64,000 bases of DNA, from positions 17,700 through 81,699 of the forward strand of contig NQMI01000184.1 in NCBI GenBank assembly GCA_002270565.1. The letters are read 5' to 3'. Within the stretch, counting starts at the first letter, position 1. The number at the start of each line of letters is the position of its first letter. The translations under genes and the position numbers were made by a program. The notes under the pieces were generated by a model. It did not search any database. It was not told where the DNA came from and worked only from the letters and a program-made list of their open reading frames with translations. The DNA is from Stenocarpella maydis. Its lineage: Eukaryota > Ascomycota > Sordariomycetes > Diaporthales > Diaporthaceae. This document shows positions 47,104 through 59,612 of the stretch, one piece after another.

Positions 47104-50100
47104 AAAAGGCTGGTCAGCTTCGCTTAGGGCCTGGACTCTGATCTCTTCACCCCAAATCTCCGGCACCAATGTGCTGAGGCTTGCGAGTGCCAGCAGTCCC
47201 AGGCGCCGATCACATCGCGACGTTACCAATGTCCAAGTCACCAGGAGCCGTAGCTTGTACTCTGGCGACTCGGGGCTGACCACCCCACGCGCATTCTTGT
47301 TCTGGGAGCGCCTCATCCCACGTCTCACACTTGGTCGCAGCAACGCCCAGGGCCATCGCTGTTGGCTGGGCCACGGCGGCGGCGGCGACCGTCGCTGTGT
47401 GGGTATCCCGCGTTGCACCTATATGTGATTCAACGCAGATCGGCGTCGCGAAATGCCAGCGTGCACGTGGTCGCGGATGAGGCTGATGGCCTACCCAAGT
47501 CGGTTCCCAGGCGGGTTTATTATTGTCATCGCCAGGCTCCCATTCCATTCAAGTGCGCATACGTCAGAGTAGCATGTTACCATCGCCCGGCCATCCCGCC
47601 CCTTGCTTTTTCTTCCCTCACGTGCACATTCGGCATCCAGTTAGACACCTGTACCCAGGAAACTTGTCGGTCGGTGACAGTGTCAGCCAACATTGTCTGC
47701 CCCCAGGCTCTCTTGTGGTTGGTTGCTGGTGCCGGTGCCTGCGGCCGGTCTGGGTTCACCGACCAGATTCGCCCGCCCCCTTGCCTACCAACCTGATGAG
47801 AATGGCTTACGCTGGACGCCTAGCGTCCGGGCCCTGGGTCGCACCTCAGCTCTTCCTGGGCAGGTGACCCGAGGCGCGTAATCGAGAGGACGAGTCGATC
47901 GAGACAGTAGCCAAGAGGATTGACATCCCGCGTGGGAGGACGCACGCTGGCTGCCCAATGGGAGTGTTTCCTCCTCGCCCAGGAACGCTGCTATTTCCTG
48001 CTCATGTAAATGCCCCTGCAGCAGATCGTGACCGGGGACTCATTTGTCTCTGCCTGGGGCCACATATCCCGCTGTCAATGTCGGGACATGATCGGATCGA
48101 AAGCATTCTTTCGGTGGCCGGTAGCCCGTACCTTCGCAAGCCACGCATGCACACCGCAACCACTAATCACGTCATCTGTGGGCAGCTGGACGGCGCTGGC
48201 GAAATATGCCTTCGGGAGCCAAGTCATTCCTCTGCATAAACTCATGGCCGCAGCTTCTGGTACGGCCTCTTGACTCGGGTCGAGGTCTCTGACCTTACCA
48301 GCCACTCCAGCCGTGGCTAGCAACGCACAGCACGCCAGCCACGCACCGCTCGCAAGCCCGCGCACTTGCCCGTTTTTAACCCCCTGCATCGCGTTCCATA
48401 CCTACCGGCCTGGGCGCCCGGCCGGCCCGCGGAATGCACGATACGATCTCTCTCCTTGTCAAATCGGCGATTCAAGATCGGGAGTAGCGGTGTGAGTGTT
48501 AGATGTCGGGGGAAAAAAAGTCTAATCCTCTTCCTATTACGAGGCTCTTTGATGAGGCTGACGGAGTAGCCTCCTTTTCGACGTCAAGAACTGGGCGTTG
48601 TTTACCTCTCTGCAAGTATTCCATACGTTGGATTCTGTCTTCTCCAATCGAAGTCGCTCTTGCTAGCAACTTGGGCAAGGTGTGACCTGGTAGGTCCAAA
48701 AGTCACAATAGAAAATGTACAAAGCGAATTAACATTTGAGATACTTGCAGAGGTTTTTGATGCCTCTGCTCACTGAGCCGCAAGATATTCCGAGATTCAG
48801 CCCGGTGCGACCTTTACAATTTGCTGATCTGTTGTCGCTTTATGATCTGAACTCCGAAATCTCAGGGCCACCGAGCCGGACAGTGTGTGGTCGCATCCGC
48901 CGGCGGACTGCGGCAAGGTGGCCCGTCGACCTGGCCTCCGATGACCGCCAACGCCCCTAGATCCGTCCTGGCGGGCACTACTCAGAGTCCAATGGTTTCG
49001 ACGTCTCCCGGTCTTGGAGGGACACGGAAGCTGATGGCGTTCACGGCACCCACCAGGTTCTGATCGATGATTCCAGGTATATGAGCCGACATCGCAACTA
49101 AGTTCCGAAGGTCGCAAGGTACATGCCTCGCAATCGCATATCACGAAGTATCCAAGCTCTCGGATCAAGACCCAGGCCCAACACGTAGCTAGAAGCTAGC
49201 TCGCGCGGGGAGTCTACGAAGGGCAGCAACAGTTTGCGAGCATCTGGGCTCCGGGTGTGTACAGGACATCTCCCGGAAAAGGGGAGTGCTTCCTGGTCAA
49301 GTGACCACAGCGAGATGCTGTCCCCTCTCTTTAGCTCTGTCAGACGTGTCACTCGGCTGGGGCACAGGAGATGCAGGCTTGAATAGTCGACGCCTCGTTG
49401 TTTTTGGTTGGCTGGTGTGGCCGTTGGATCTCCCCGTTCGTTGCGGAAGCAGGTGAGAAATGAGGCGCTGAGGGACATGTGCTAGTCTGAGGGGCCGGCT
49501 CGAAGCCATGCGTATCGATGCACGCCCCTTGGCACGACCTCGTCCTTCTAAGAGTGCTTCCCATACATCCCTCAGCGGACGGTGACGTGCCAGTGGGCAG
49601 GCGAGCGGAGATCCTTTGGGGTCGGCGTGCATACACCCCCTTTGTGTCGTCCTCGGGTCAAGTCGCCGCCGCCTCACGCTGTACGCTGGAATAGCACCCA
49701 CTGGACGGAAGGCGTCAGCGTGAAGTCAGCTCGGCGCCGCTGAGAGTGAGGGGTTCTCTCATGCGTGCGTGCATGGGTGTATGTCGTATGGAGCTATGCT
49801 GATAGTCTCTGCCTGCCGAGACTGCATCTCCGCACATCAGGCGTTGATGCAGTGGTCGAAGGCGACAAGCTGCGCCGGTGAAGGGGTTGTCAAGCTAAGG
49901 TGGAATCCATGCAGTGACACAACGCCATTGGTGTCAAGAGTGCCATGCCGCAAGCAAGCCACGATCAGCATCGCATGCAGCGAAGGGGTGCGATGGGGGG
50001 TAGGGGGCTCTGCGGGGAATATCACAAGCTAACGTGTTGCCCTTCAATTGTTGTTCACCGGACAGCAGGTCTGACTAATGGAACTTTCGGGTCCCGCCAA

Positions 50101-51361
50101 AGTGTCATCCATACCTCACGGCGGGGATGGGTTGCGGTGCGGCCTCGACTCCTCCGTCACTGTGCATCCGTTGTGTTGACGTTGTTCACCCATGCCGACG
50201 CAGTCCTTGGCCGTGGCGTCTGGGGAACGCTCATCATGGCCTCGAATAGGCAACCCGGGAGGCGGCTCAAGAATCATCACCAGTGATATTCTCTGACCTA
50301 GAGGTTGGTTGCACAGCGCTAGCCGGTCAGGCAAGGTATGGTTATCGTATGGTTTGTCTGGCGCTCGTTTATGCAGTGACTAATATTAGATAGGTATCTC
50401 ATATGGGCTGATTGTCAGGATCATCACGAATGCTACCAGGTCTGCTCCCCTCTTGCATGCACTCGCGACGGGATTCGGCCGGCCATGTTGCATTCAAGGC
50501 CCAGAGGTTGCCTCTCACTGTCGAATCAGAGAGGCCCCAACACGCACGGCAGTGCAAACCCAACGCAGGCCTACGGCATCATGACGGAACAGGGGGCGAT
50601 GTGACGGCGATAAACATCTGGAGGCATCTGCCACCAGAGAAAGCAAGATCAATGGGCATTGCAGAGTGAGCACCGGAGCGGAGCCGTTGCACCTCCTCCC
50701 AGTCTCTAGTCCGCACAGCACGAAAGGAGGGGGTCCATTTGCCTCTTGAACCCTCCGTGCAGGGAGCTGGCAGGGAGCCCGGCCGTACAGTAGTGGACAG
50801 AGACTATAGGGGAACTGCAACACCAAGGGAAAAAGGATTGGCACCACCACAGCCCAGAGGGGTAGGATGCTTGGGATGCTTGGGATGGGGTGTCTCGAGA
50901 TGAGTTTCCCATGGTGCGCCTTCCAGTGAGGGCAAAGGGCCCCAACCCCCTCGATATCATGCAACCTACCTGAAGAAGAAAGCCTCCCTGCCCTTTCAGG
51001 TAAAGGCACGATTGGATTTGAGCCTCCTTTGTCCTTGGCCCTCGCACTGTCTCCCGGAACTCACCAGTTCCCACTCAAGCTCTTGGTTAGTCAACCCACA
51101 GACGTCCCCTTCCCCGCGTTTTTCGATGGCGGTGCGAACCTATGGCCGTTTCTGTTTCAGGGGTGCGGAGGGCCTGTCACTCGAGCTGGGAGGGACCCTG
51201 GGAAAAGGCCAGCTTCTGGGCTCATGTGTGTCCTGCGCGGAACTTGCGGGGCATTCCTCTGCGGGGCGGCGCACACACGAGGACTGCCCATGCGGGTTGA
51301 ACTTTGTCGCCGGAGTGAAGGGTCCACCGGCTGGGCTGGACGAGTCTCGCCAGAGCCCCCT

Positions 51362-51374
51362 CCCCCCCCCCCCC
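51362..51374. repeat. 13-base poly-C tract
   Basis: Thirteen consecutive C in intergenic DNA, preceded by another short CCCCC block. Confidence 0.9.
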
Positions 51375-53630
51375 AGCGCCGGAAGTCTCCTCCACACTGC
51401 AGCAGCCTGGGACGGGATGTGCTGCACCAAGGCTACTGGATGGGGATGGATGTGGGAGAGCGAGATGAACCTCGGCCACCGAACTGGACTCCACCACAAT
51501 GCGCTGGCCTGAAGCAAAACCCAAGCCCCTCCTCCTCCGCCGCCACTGCACCTAGGGCGTGGAGGCGTCGAGCTGGCAGGCCGGCCGGCCGCCACCGCGA
51601 CGACGGGCGGAGGGGCTGCCGTGCGAGGCGAGGTGTGTGTGGCGATTCGCCCAACAGAAAAACTTTTTTTTGCCCTCCTGGGGCTACATTGTGCTGATAT
51701 CAGTCAAGATTGAAGTCTGACACACAAACCTCACACACGAGATAAGAGCCTCCTTGGACCTTGTCAAACACAACGGGCAAACCTTAACGCCAGCTGGTCT
51801 CCACCACCGGTGTCAGGCTAATAATAAGCCAGCACATCCCTTATGCAGGCATGGGAAATTTCGAGATGGAATGATTCCCCGTGTATGCAACATTGCATTG
51901 CAGCACGGCGAGGTTGTAGGGGGGGTGGATTTTTTTTTTTTAATTACCATTTTTTCTTCCCTTTCTTGTCCTTAGGGGTCTGGCCCTCGGTGCGCGACGT
52001 GCGCGTCGTAGCCTCGACTGTTCGGGCATTTTGACCGTTCTTGTCCCACCCCTGCGCACACACCAGAGACCCCGTTTCGGCGCGAGAAATCGGGCGAGCA
52101 GCCGAGCGGGAAGGGCATGCAGGGCAGGGCAGGGCCAGGATGGGAGTGCTACGGGCCAGTACTGGGTGTGTGTGCCGTGCCAGCCGTGTACATACAGCAG
52201 GTAATAAGGCAGTCAGTCAGTCATCAACCTTGCCGCCCTCCAGGCTGAACACAGGGGCGGGTCCGGAGGACCCTTGGGGTGCGCGCGCAGACAGACAAAA
52301 AGTATATAGGGCGGGAATGAGCGCTGCCGAAGACCGGATCTCCGGATCTGCCGGGGGTCTTTTGGGTGGGTATTGGAGCCCTGGGCGCGGGCGCGCGCCA
52401 TGGGGAATCAGGTCATTGCTGACCCGCTGCCCGCTGCCCGTATGATACGGGATTTGCACCGGGGCTGGTTGATGAATGGCATTCTTGGACCCCTTTATCA
52501 CAAGCTACAGTACAGTACAGCGCGGTACAGCATAGTGTATATATACACTACTATGTAATAGCACGCAACAAGGACCCTGGATTCAAAGGGGTCCACAGAA
52601 GCTGTCAATTGGTGAGAGGGAGGTGGCACCTGGGCCGGTCGATTATCAGAGTTGAAGACTGGGGGTGGTGGTGGTCACACATCATCCATCATACGACGTT
52701 TTGGCCCTCGCGAACCGTCCGTTCATGAGCCACGGACCTGCTTATCTTGAACTCCACCTCCCAGGCTGCTCCCACCGGTGTTACCGGCTGCCCCATTACA
52801 CACACACACGCCCCGACGATAAGTTCGGACCCGGGCCCTCTCTCTCTACACTACATACTAGTACATGTGCTATTGGATTTCCGCACTGTCGACGACGACC
52901 CCACAATCCCGTAGCTATGGTGAGGGTTATTAGTTAGAACCGCGGCCGCAGGCGGATAGATAACGTAAGTTGTGTGAAAGTAGATGCGCCCACGCCCCCC
53001 TTTGTGACGTCGTATGGTGTGGCTTCCTAGATTCAACGATACGATGTGAGCAAGGCTCTGGGCGGGCCAGGAGCCTCAGACTCATACCACACACGGGGGG
53101 TTGCGGCTTGGAGGAGGCGCATCTATCATCTAGGTATATGAGAGCTGATTTATAAGCCCGCAACCTGCTCGCTATCTAGCGAAGACGCGAGAAGCAGCAC
53201 ACACACCACCACCACCATTCATTTATTCGTTTGCCATCTGCCTGCGACCAGCCCACCATCCTGTCCCCGCGGTTCCACACCCTGACTGCAGGGGGGGGTA
53301 TCATGGCCTTTGCCTGGCCAATCTCGCAGGCCACCCAGAAGCTCGACGCATACGGCATCTGGGCTGGTGGCCGTCCATTGGACGATAGGCACCCGCGTCT
53401 GTGCTGCACCACCCGGGTACGCATGTACGTTACTCTGAGGTACCTACATACATACAAGTCAATCAAAGATGCGAGGGATGGTTTTTTTTTTTTTGCTGCC
53501 TGCGTGTGTGTGTTACCGCATGCAAGCCCAGAGCGGCGGCGCATCTGCGCGGTGCACCGCCTGCCGTAGCGCCTGGGCTAGCCGGCTAAGCCTGCGGGCC
53601 CAAGGAAAGGAGAAAAAAGAGGGAGGGGGT

Positions 53631-53643
53631 CCCCCCCCCCCCC
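53631..53643. repeat. 13-base poly-C tract
   Basis: Thirteen consecutive C after a G/A-rich block (GGGAGGGGGT). Confidence 0.9.
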
Positions 53644-54596
53644 TTTGACACCGACTGTTTGTCCTTGGGCTGACGAGAAACCACGAGAGAAATCCCCCGA
53701 GCAATTGGAAACCCTTTTTTTTATATTGCTGCCCCCGACGATGGGAGGCGTTTAGGAGGGGGTGGGGGGCGTTCTGGACTGGCCCAGGCGAGGCCAGGAC
53801 CCCGCGGTTATCTCCAGCTATTGGTGTAATCTATTTGCCTTGCAATGTTTCTTTCCCGCGGTCTCTTGCGTGGTGTAATAGCTATTACTATGTACACACA
53901 CACACTCTCTCTCTGCCTCACGCACGACATCATTGTAGGAACGATGTTGCACTACAGAGGAAAAATGGATACACCCACTGCCCTGGGTGGTTCTGGCCCA
54001 TCACAACTTGGTAATCTCCCTGGATTCAACCAACAAAAAGGCGTCTGCGAGAGTCCGAAAAATCTCGTTTGATATGGCCCCCGCCCTTGGCCTTTTGTGA
54101 GTTGAGCGGTGGGGGGGTGGTTGTTTTGGATGGTTGCTTAGTTATTCGCCATCCGGCCTCCCTCTCTCCCTCCATGTGAGCGAGCCCCCCAGTGCCGGTC
54201 GTCGTCGACGACCTTGTGGTTCCCACGAGTTCCATCCAGATGGGTGCCTAAGCGTGTATCTATTACTTACTACTATGCTGGCGTTGCTCCGGGGAAGGGG
54301 GGACACTGTCGAGTTTGGAACCCCATCCAAATCACGGAGGGAGGATACTTGACAACCCGACGACGGGCTCCTTGGGAGCTGCCGGGAAACGCGTTAATAG
54401 AACTTGACGATGCGTTTGCGGGCTGGGCGTGCTGCTTATGCCCAGCCTGGGCAGACCGACTCCCGCCCCGCCCTCGGACCCGGGCGCACAACTCATTCGC
54501 CAGGGCCAAGGCCAAGCCCCCCTCCCGGCTCAAGACCATCTGCGGCATCCCCATCACCGGCCCGAGCGGACGGCGCAGCCAAAACCTGTTCTTTTT

Positions 54597-54607
54597 GGGG
54601 GGGGGGG
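54597..54607. repeat. 11-base poly-G tract
   Basis: Eleven consecutive G after TTTTT. This is the only long G run on the plus strand within the desert. Confidence 0.9.
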
Positions 54608-57228
54608 CGCGGGGGCGGGCATTACGGGGACCCCTATTTCGAATGACAGGCCGGGTGGCGTTCCCACACAGAGACACACACACGCGTACACACGTTGCAG
54701 TGGCGTGCCACTCAACATATACCTACGGGGAAGCACCCTATGACAGTTTTTGTTTCGGCCTGTGAGGGTGGTGTGCCAATGAGGGTAGGCAACAACCAGA
54801 AAGAAAAAAAAAACCCAGCACGGCAATAGAGGGCTGGCGGCCAACCATTCTGCTCCCCTGAGTAAAAAGGGTATTATTATATTACATGGGCTCTACGGCA
54901 TCGACAGCCCGAATTGGCTTTTTCTTTTGCTGGGGACCTTTCGGGATGGGGAAAAGCACCACCCCCTGTAGAGAAAGGGTCAGATCGCCGCCCAGGGAAG
55001 TTTAGCGCCCACCTCAAAGAAGGCTCGCGGCATATTGGAACTTAAACATCCAAGTCACTGAAGAAAAGATATCTTCTTAACTTGGAGGACCACAAAGGGT
55101 ATCGGGTTGGGACTTAAGTAGTACTTAGTGATACCTATTAGCACTATCTACTCTTACCTCATATATCCCGTTCATAATTTAATTGCTAGCGTAGGGGGGG
55201 CGTAGACTTAATTGGGAATCTCGGAAGGTATTGAAGAGTGAGTAACTAGTTAGAGCTATAAGGGGGGGTTAGTTTTAGCTATAGGGGATGATGCTTTCCC
55301 CCATGCTATGGACCTTTACGCGCTGCGTCTGTTTTTGAGTTTTGAGTGGAAATATGCCATGGCCCCGTGCGCGCGATGATGGGACGTGCGTTGGGCCATC
55401 CGGCAGGGGGAGGTGATGAACCAATGCTGCTGCTCTGTCTCCCAGCGGCTTGCCCCAGCTGTGACGTCGGGGGTGTCGAGCAAGCAGTGGGTAGATTACC
55501 TGTGGTGGTCGTCCTATCCATCCTCGTGTGGTGTGGGGTGCATTGCATGCATTGGTTCGACGGTGGTGCGTTGCGCTGCGGACAACGGATGACACCTGGC
55601 GCGGGCTTGGGATGGCGATCAGGGTCCAAGGGACTAATTAATAACCACCGCAGTAGCTGGACTAGCTGGGGATCACAGCCGTCCATCCAGTCCAGTCAGC
55701 CAGCAGGCCAGCCAGGCCAGCCAGCTTGCCAGACCGGCGAAGGAGCGTTGCCACCTGCTTTCGTGCCTAGCGTGCTGCACATGAGAGGGAAAAGTTTATG
55801 CGTCCTGTCCAATCCCCTGTTGGGGGCGCCACAGCAACCTTGTCTGGGGTTCGGCTACAGCTGCTAATATTGCTACTGCTCATCCAACTACTACTACACC
55901 ATACTACTACTACGCGGTTTTATGCTGGTCGTATTTCAGCGAGCTTACGTACGTTTGCACCGCGGTGTGTTCGTATAGCACAGCTTTGTTGAGTGAAACG
56001 CTGAGCCTCCCTCCCCCCCTCCCCTTCGCTCTTACTGTCGCTTAACAAATTTTTTTGTTACTATCATTTGTTTGATCTTTCCACCCCGCTCTTGTCGTTG
56101 CCGCCGTCCCACAGCCCAATGTGTCTCGCTGATGGCCTGCTGCAACGGCATCATCGTGCATCCTGCACCCCAGGTGCCACGATGGCTCACCGACGGGATC
56201 AGGGAAGAGGCAAAAAAAAAAATCTCTGATTGGTGTGTTGCATCTCCGAGGACGGCGGGATTGCATAGTATTGGGGACGTTGCTGTGTTTCCCCTTTGCC
56301 AGTGTCGTAGCGAGTGATGTCGCGCGTCAAGAAGACGGTCGATCATCGTCCATACATCCATCCCTCCCCCCACCACGCACACCTCGGCCTTATATGCCGA
56401 TAATGGACCGCCTTCATGCATACTGTAGCGGCCGGGGATGTTCAAATACTTGAATGTCGCACGTGTGAAAACCACAGTTCGCCGAGGTGAGCGCGGGAGA
56501 AGGAAAAAGAAAAAGAGTTCTGCGTTGGGTAGCATTTGGAAGGGGAGTCGCCGACGCTCTTCCGCGTTACAAGATGGAGGATAAGGCTCCGACGATAGGA
56601 GCGTGCCGTGAAATCACTGCTTGTTTTGTAATACGTTCATGTCAATGTAATCCGGACATTCTCTTGTGTAATAGTTAATACTGAAGAACATCCGGCTATC
56701 GAGATAGTGCCTGGTGATATGACGACTGCCCCTGTCTATTATGCTACCCAAGTCGCCGCCATGATATAGACCCTGTTTTACTACAAAGTATTTCCAACAA
56801 ATAATTTCACAAGTCTTCTGAGTCCCTGTATGCCGTGAAGACACGGACAAAGAGTCTCAAGGTTCCGATTATGGCTGTCCATCCTCCTCAGCCCGATGAT
56901 ACGCGAGGGGCCTGCGAACCCTCTTTCAAGAGACAATATGACCCTGGCGATGACGGTGATGGGTTCGAGGGATGGCAACATCCAAAACCAGGTCTTCTCC
57001 GCCGCCGTTGCGATACCGCAAGTGGTGGTCGACCACAGCCGAGTGGTACACGGAGAAATATGGACCCCATGGGGCTCGTCGTCGACGCTGCGGGGGGTCA
57101 ACACATGTTCCTCCCGGAAGCAATTATCTCCGAGGATGGGTGGTACAAATGCAAGAGTGGGCAATTGGTAACCAGAGGCAAAACACCCGGCTATAGATGC
57201 CCAATCCTTATCAGTTGCTTTTTTCGTA

Positions 57229-57234
57229 CACACA

Positions 57235-57272
<38 letters not shown>
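57229..57272. repeat. (CA)n microsatellite
   Basis: About 44 bases of CA with a single T interruption. Confidence 0.92.
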
Positions 57273-57274
<2 letters not shown>

Positions 57275-57409
57275 TATACCTCCTTCCCTACACCAGCTCT
57301 GGGGCTACCAAACTCTGACCGTCGCAACAGCTATGGGCCGTGTGTGGGGGGGACTGACGTCCCCGTCGTCATCGCGAGAGGCTCGGGACCGGCGACCTCC
57401 TCGAGGCTG

Positions 57410-57421
57410 CCCCCCCCCCCC
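57410..57421. repeat. 12-base poly-C tract
   Basis: Twelve consecutive C in the right part of the gene desert. Confidence 0.88.
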
Positions 57422-58549
57422 TTTCCTCAAGTTTTTTCATTGCCATTGGCGGTTTCGACAAGACCGGATGGGGACAACAAAGCCCGATATTGGGGACGCC
57501 ACGGCCTCTAGTGTGGACCCTGAATACGGGGGGCGGGGGGTATTGGATCGGCGGATCGACAGATCGTCCGCCCTCGACGCCTTGGCTGCTGCTGCTTGCC
57601 GGGCTGGGCTGGGCTAGGGTAGTTGAAGCAAAGGACACTGGGCAAATACGTGTGAAGAAAGGTCGGAAAATTCGCGCCCCACCCCCGTTCCCTCCGGCAC
57701 CCCGGGCCCTTCCAGATGTCGCGTGGTGTGATATGGGTAGCAAATTTGACACCTCACTCCGTCCCCACTCGCCGCGCGCATAGGGCGGGCGGGCCTGGGG
57801 CTGGAACAGGGCTGGGAGACCTACGTCAGTCGAGGCGAGAGACCCTTGGAGCTGTCGGGCCAGCTCGACGTCATGGGCATGAGGTGGTTTGGGGGAGGGG
57901 GGATGAGAGTTCCCCTGCGTGTGCTGTCAGGATAGTATTGTTGTTTCTGCGTCGATGTGGTCACAGTGCCAGGCTTTCGTGTGAAATTGCTACCAGTGCT
58001 TCAGATTTGAGGTCTGGTCTGTGATGACGCTACGGCCGAAGAGGAATACATGTGCAATCCACGACAATAATGTAGAGGTGTAGTTCCACTGAAGATAGGA
58101 GAAATAGAGGACCGAGTCTTCATTACTGGGATTTGATAATACCGCGCACGAGTGGTGCGTCAAAACCCTCCAGTTTCTCCAATCGGTGAAGAGGGCATAC
58201 CTCCTGGCATTCTAAGTGGGAAACGAGGGCTTCTGGCACCCATGTAGACAGCGTAGATGTGAGACACCTGTCGTAAAAGGGCAGACAACCTTCTCCGCCT
58301 CGTAATTTTGACGGGACGACTCTATATACTGCTTGGGAATTCCAGCCCGTTGGTTGGAAATTCTGGTCTTTTGGCTCGACTGGCTAACTTAATAACGGTC
58401 TATAGTGGCAAGCAGTACTATAGAACTTCACAGCAATGAACGGTTTGGTGAGAAAGGAGCTTGCTCTGGACGGCGCTGGTAGTTTAGCAGTCATGGTATA
58501 AACTTTGGGACTTTTCATAAACATCTTGGTCAAGTTGTAGACCTCACTA

Positions 58550-59420
58550 TCCACATGCTGTCTTTTTATTATGTTCGGTATATCGGCTCAGCCATTTCAT
58601 ATAACCATAATGAGCACCCAAACCTCTACTTGTTTGATCATCATAACCCTAAGCTCAGAAAGGATATCGCTAAACTTATGGACGAAATGTAGATTTTATT
58701 CCAATATCTCCCAAACTCGCCATGCATAATCATGGTGACGAGGCTGCCCTGAAGAGAGAAAGCCGAGCTGAACCCGAGAAACATGATAGTGAATAAGAAC
58801 AGGAAAGACTAGAATTGTGCACCTGGCGTCTCGGCCACACCACAGAAGCCCGGTACGTGAGGAATGCAATAGCAAAGCTGCCAAAAGGATCCCCAGGATG
58901 CGGAAACTGGTGCAGGAAGCCGATGGCGCCGAAGACGGCGGATCACCCCACTATCTTGTAGAGCGAGTTGCAGAGAATGATGATGAGTATGTCTGGGACG
59001 ACATTCTGGTGCTGGTTATTGTATAAAGTATAGGACGTGAAGTAACACATGCCAAGGCTGATCGAGGAAAGAGCTGGCCACAGGTTATCTACTAGATGTA
59101 GCGGTCACCAAGAATTTCCACGATCCCTGAACAGCATTACGCCATCAATGGCATTCTTAGGGAGACAACCCGGGCCAGGAGGATCAATATACTCACGACT
59201 GGGAGCCCCATCGTGAAATAAAACGATTACCCGACCAGTGATTCCCACGCCCTTGTACATGCATAGTTGTTCAAAACCAAAGGCCAGGAAATATAATATG
59301 GATCACTCTAGACAGTAATTATTGGAGACTTGCCATGAGTACCGAAGCAAGTTTTCAATGCCCGACACAACCACTCATGGCGGCTAAGATAAAAGATGTC
59401 CGGGTCGGCTATTGACCATG
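58550..59420 (-). pseudogene. decayed SLC6-type sodium symporter
   Basis: Minus-strand fragments in order match the neurotransmitter:sodium symporter (SNF/SLC6) family: GVGITGRVI, FTMGLPVV, KNAIDGVMLF, LGMCYFTSYTLYNN then QNVVPDILIIILCNSLYKIV, AVFGAIGFL, FAIAFLTY, AETPGAQF, then FLFLFTIMFLGFSSAFSL and MIMHGEFGRYW. These correspond to TM5 through about TM8 of a fungal symporter. The pieces lie in different frames and carry several stops. One is a TAG at 58809-58811 where the family has tryptophan, again a C-to-T at CpA; another is a TGA at 58943-58945. The N-terminal part (ENLLRYSWQ near 59360) is barely readable, and no C-terminal half is recognisable. Clearly non-functional. The tannase gene next door is intact. 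Confidence 0.82.
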
Positions 59421-59591
59421 TACAGCTGATTAGCTGCTGTATCCCAATCAGTGCATCTAAGATTAATACCTATGTTAAACGCTGGAGTTGCGAGATAAAC
59501 GCACAATGGGCCAAATTCGGCGGAAAGAGAGGGAAGAGAGTTGCTCTACATTATCAATTAAACATGCCTCTGTTGTCCTAACCGCTGTGAT

Positions 59592-59612
59592 CGGATCAAG
59601 AACGAAACCAGC
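59592..59612 (-). repeat. partial dispersed repeat end (copy E)
   Basis: On the minus strand the stretch reads AGCTGGTTTCGTTCTTGATC, matching one end of copies A-D. It starts at the tannase stop codon, so the end of the gene and the repeat touch. The other end of the repeat is not found nearby. Confidence 0.5.

Larger units (their letters stand above)
44001..52000. other. gene desert, part 2
   Basis: Similar to the preceding segment: GC-rich, punctuated by microsatellites and C tracts, no recognised gene. The frame pair at 45216-45950 (plus) and 45459-45752 (minus) was examined closely. The minus frame contains RRLGLGAAFSIGESW, which faintly recalls amino-acid permeases, but nothing supports it further. 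Confidence 0.5.
52001..58549. other. gene desert, part 3
   Basis: Continues the low-complexity GC-rich DNA up to the SLC6 pseudogene. The longest plus-strand frame (56835-57617, 260 codons) runs through a CA microsatellite and has no recognisable domain, so it is rejected. A short TA-rich patch lies at about 54860-55270. Confidence 0.5.

Noticed and set aside
56835..57617. 260-codon plus-strand open frame
   Set aside because: It runs through a CA microsatellite and poly-C tract, has no recognisable domain and lies in the gene desert.
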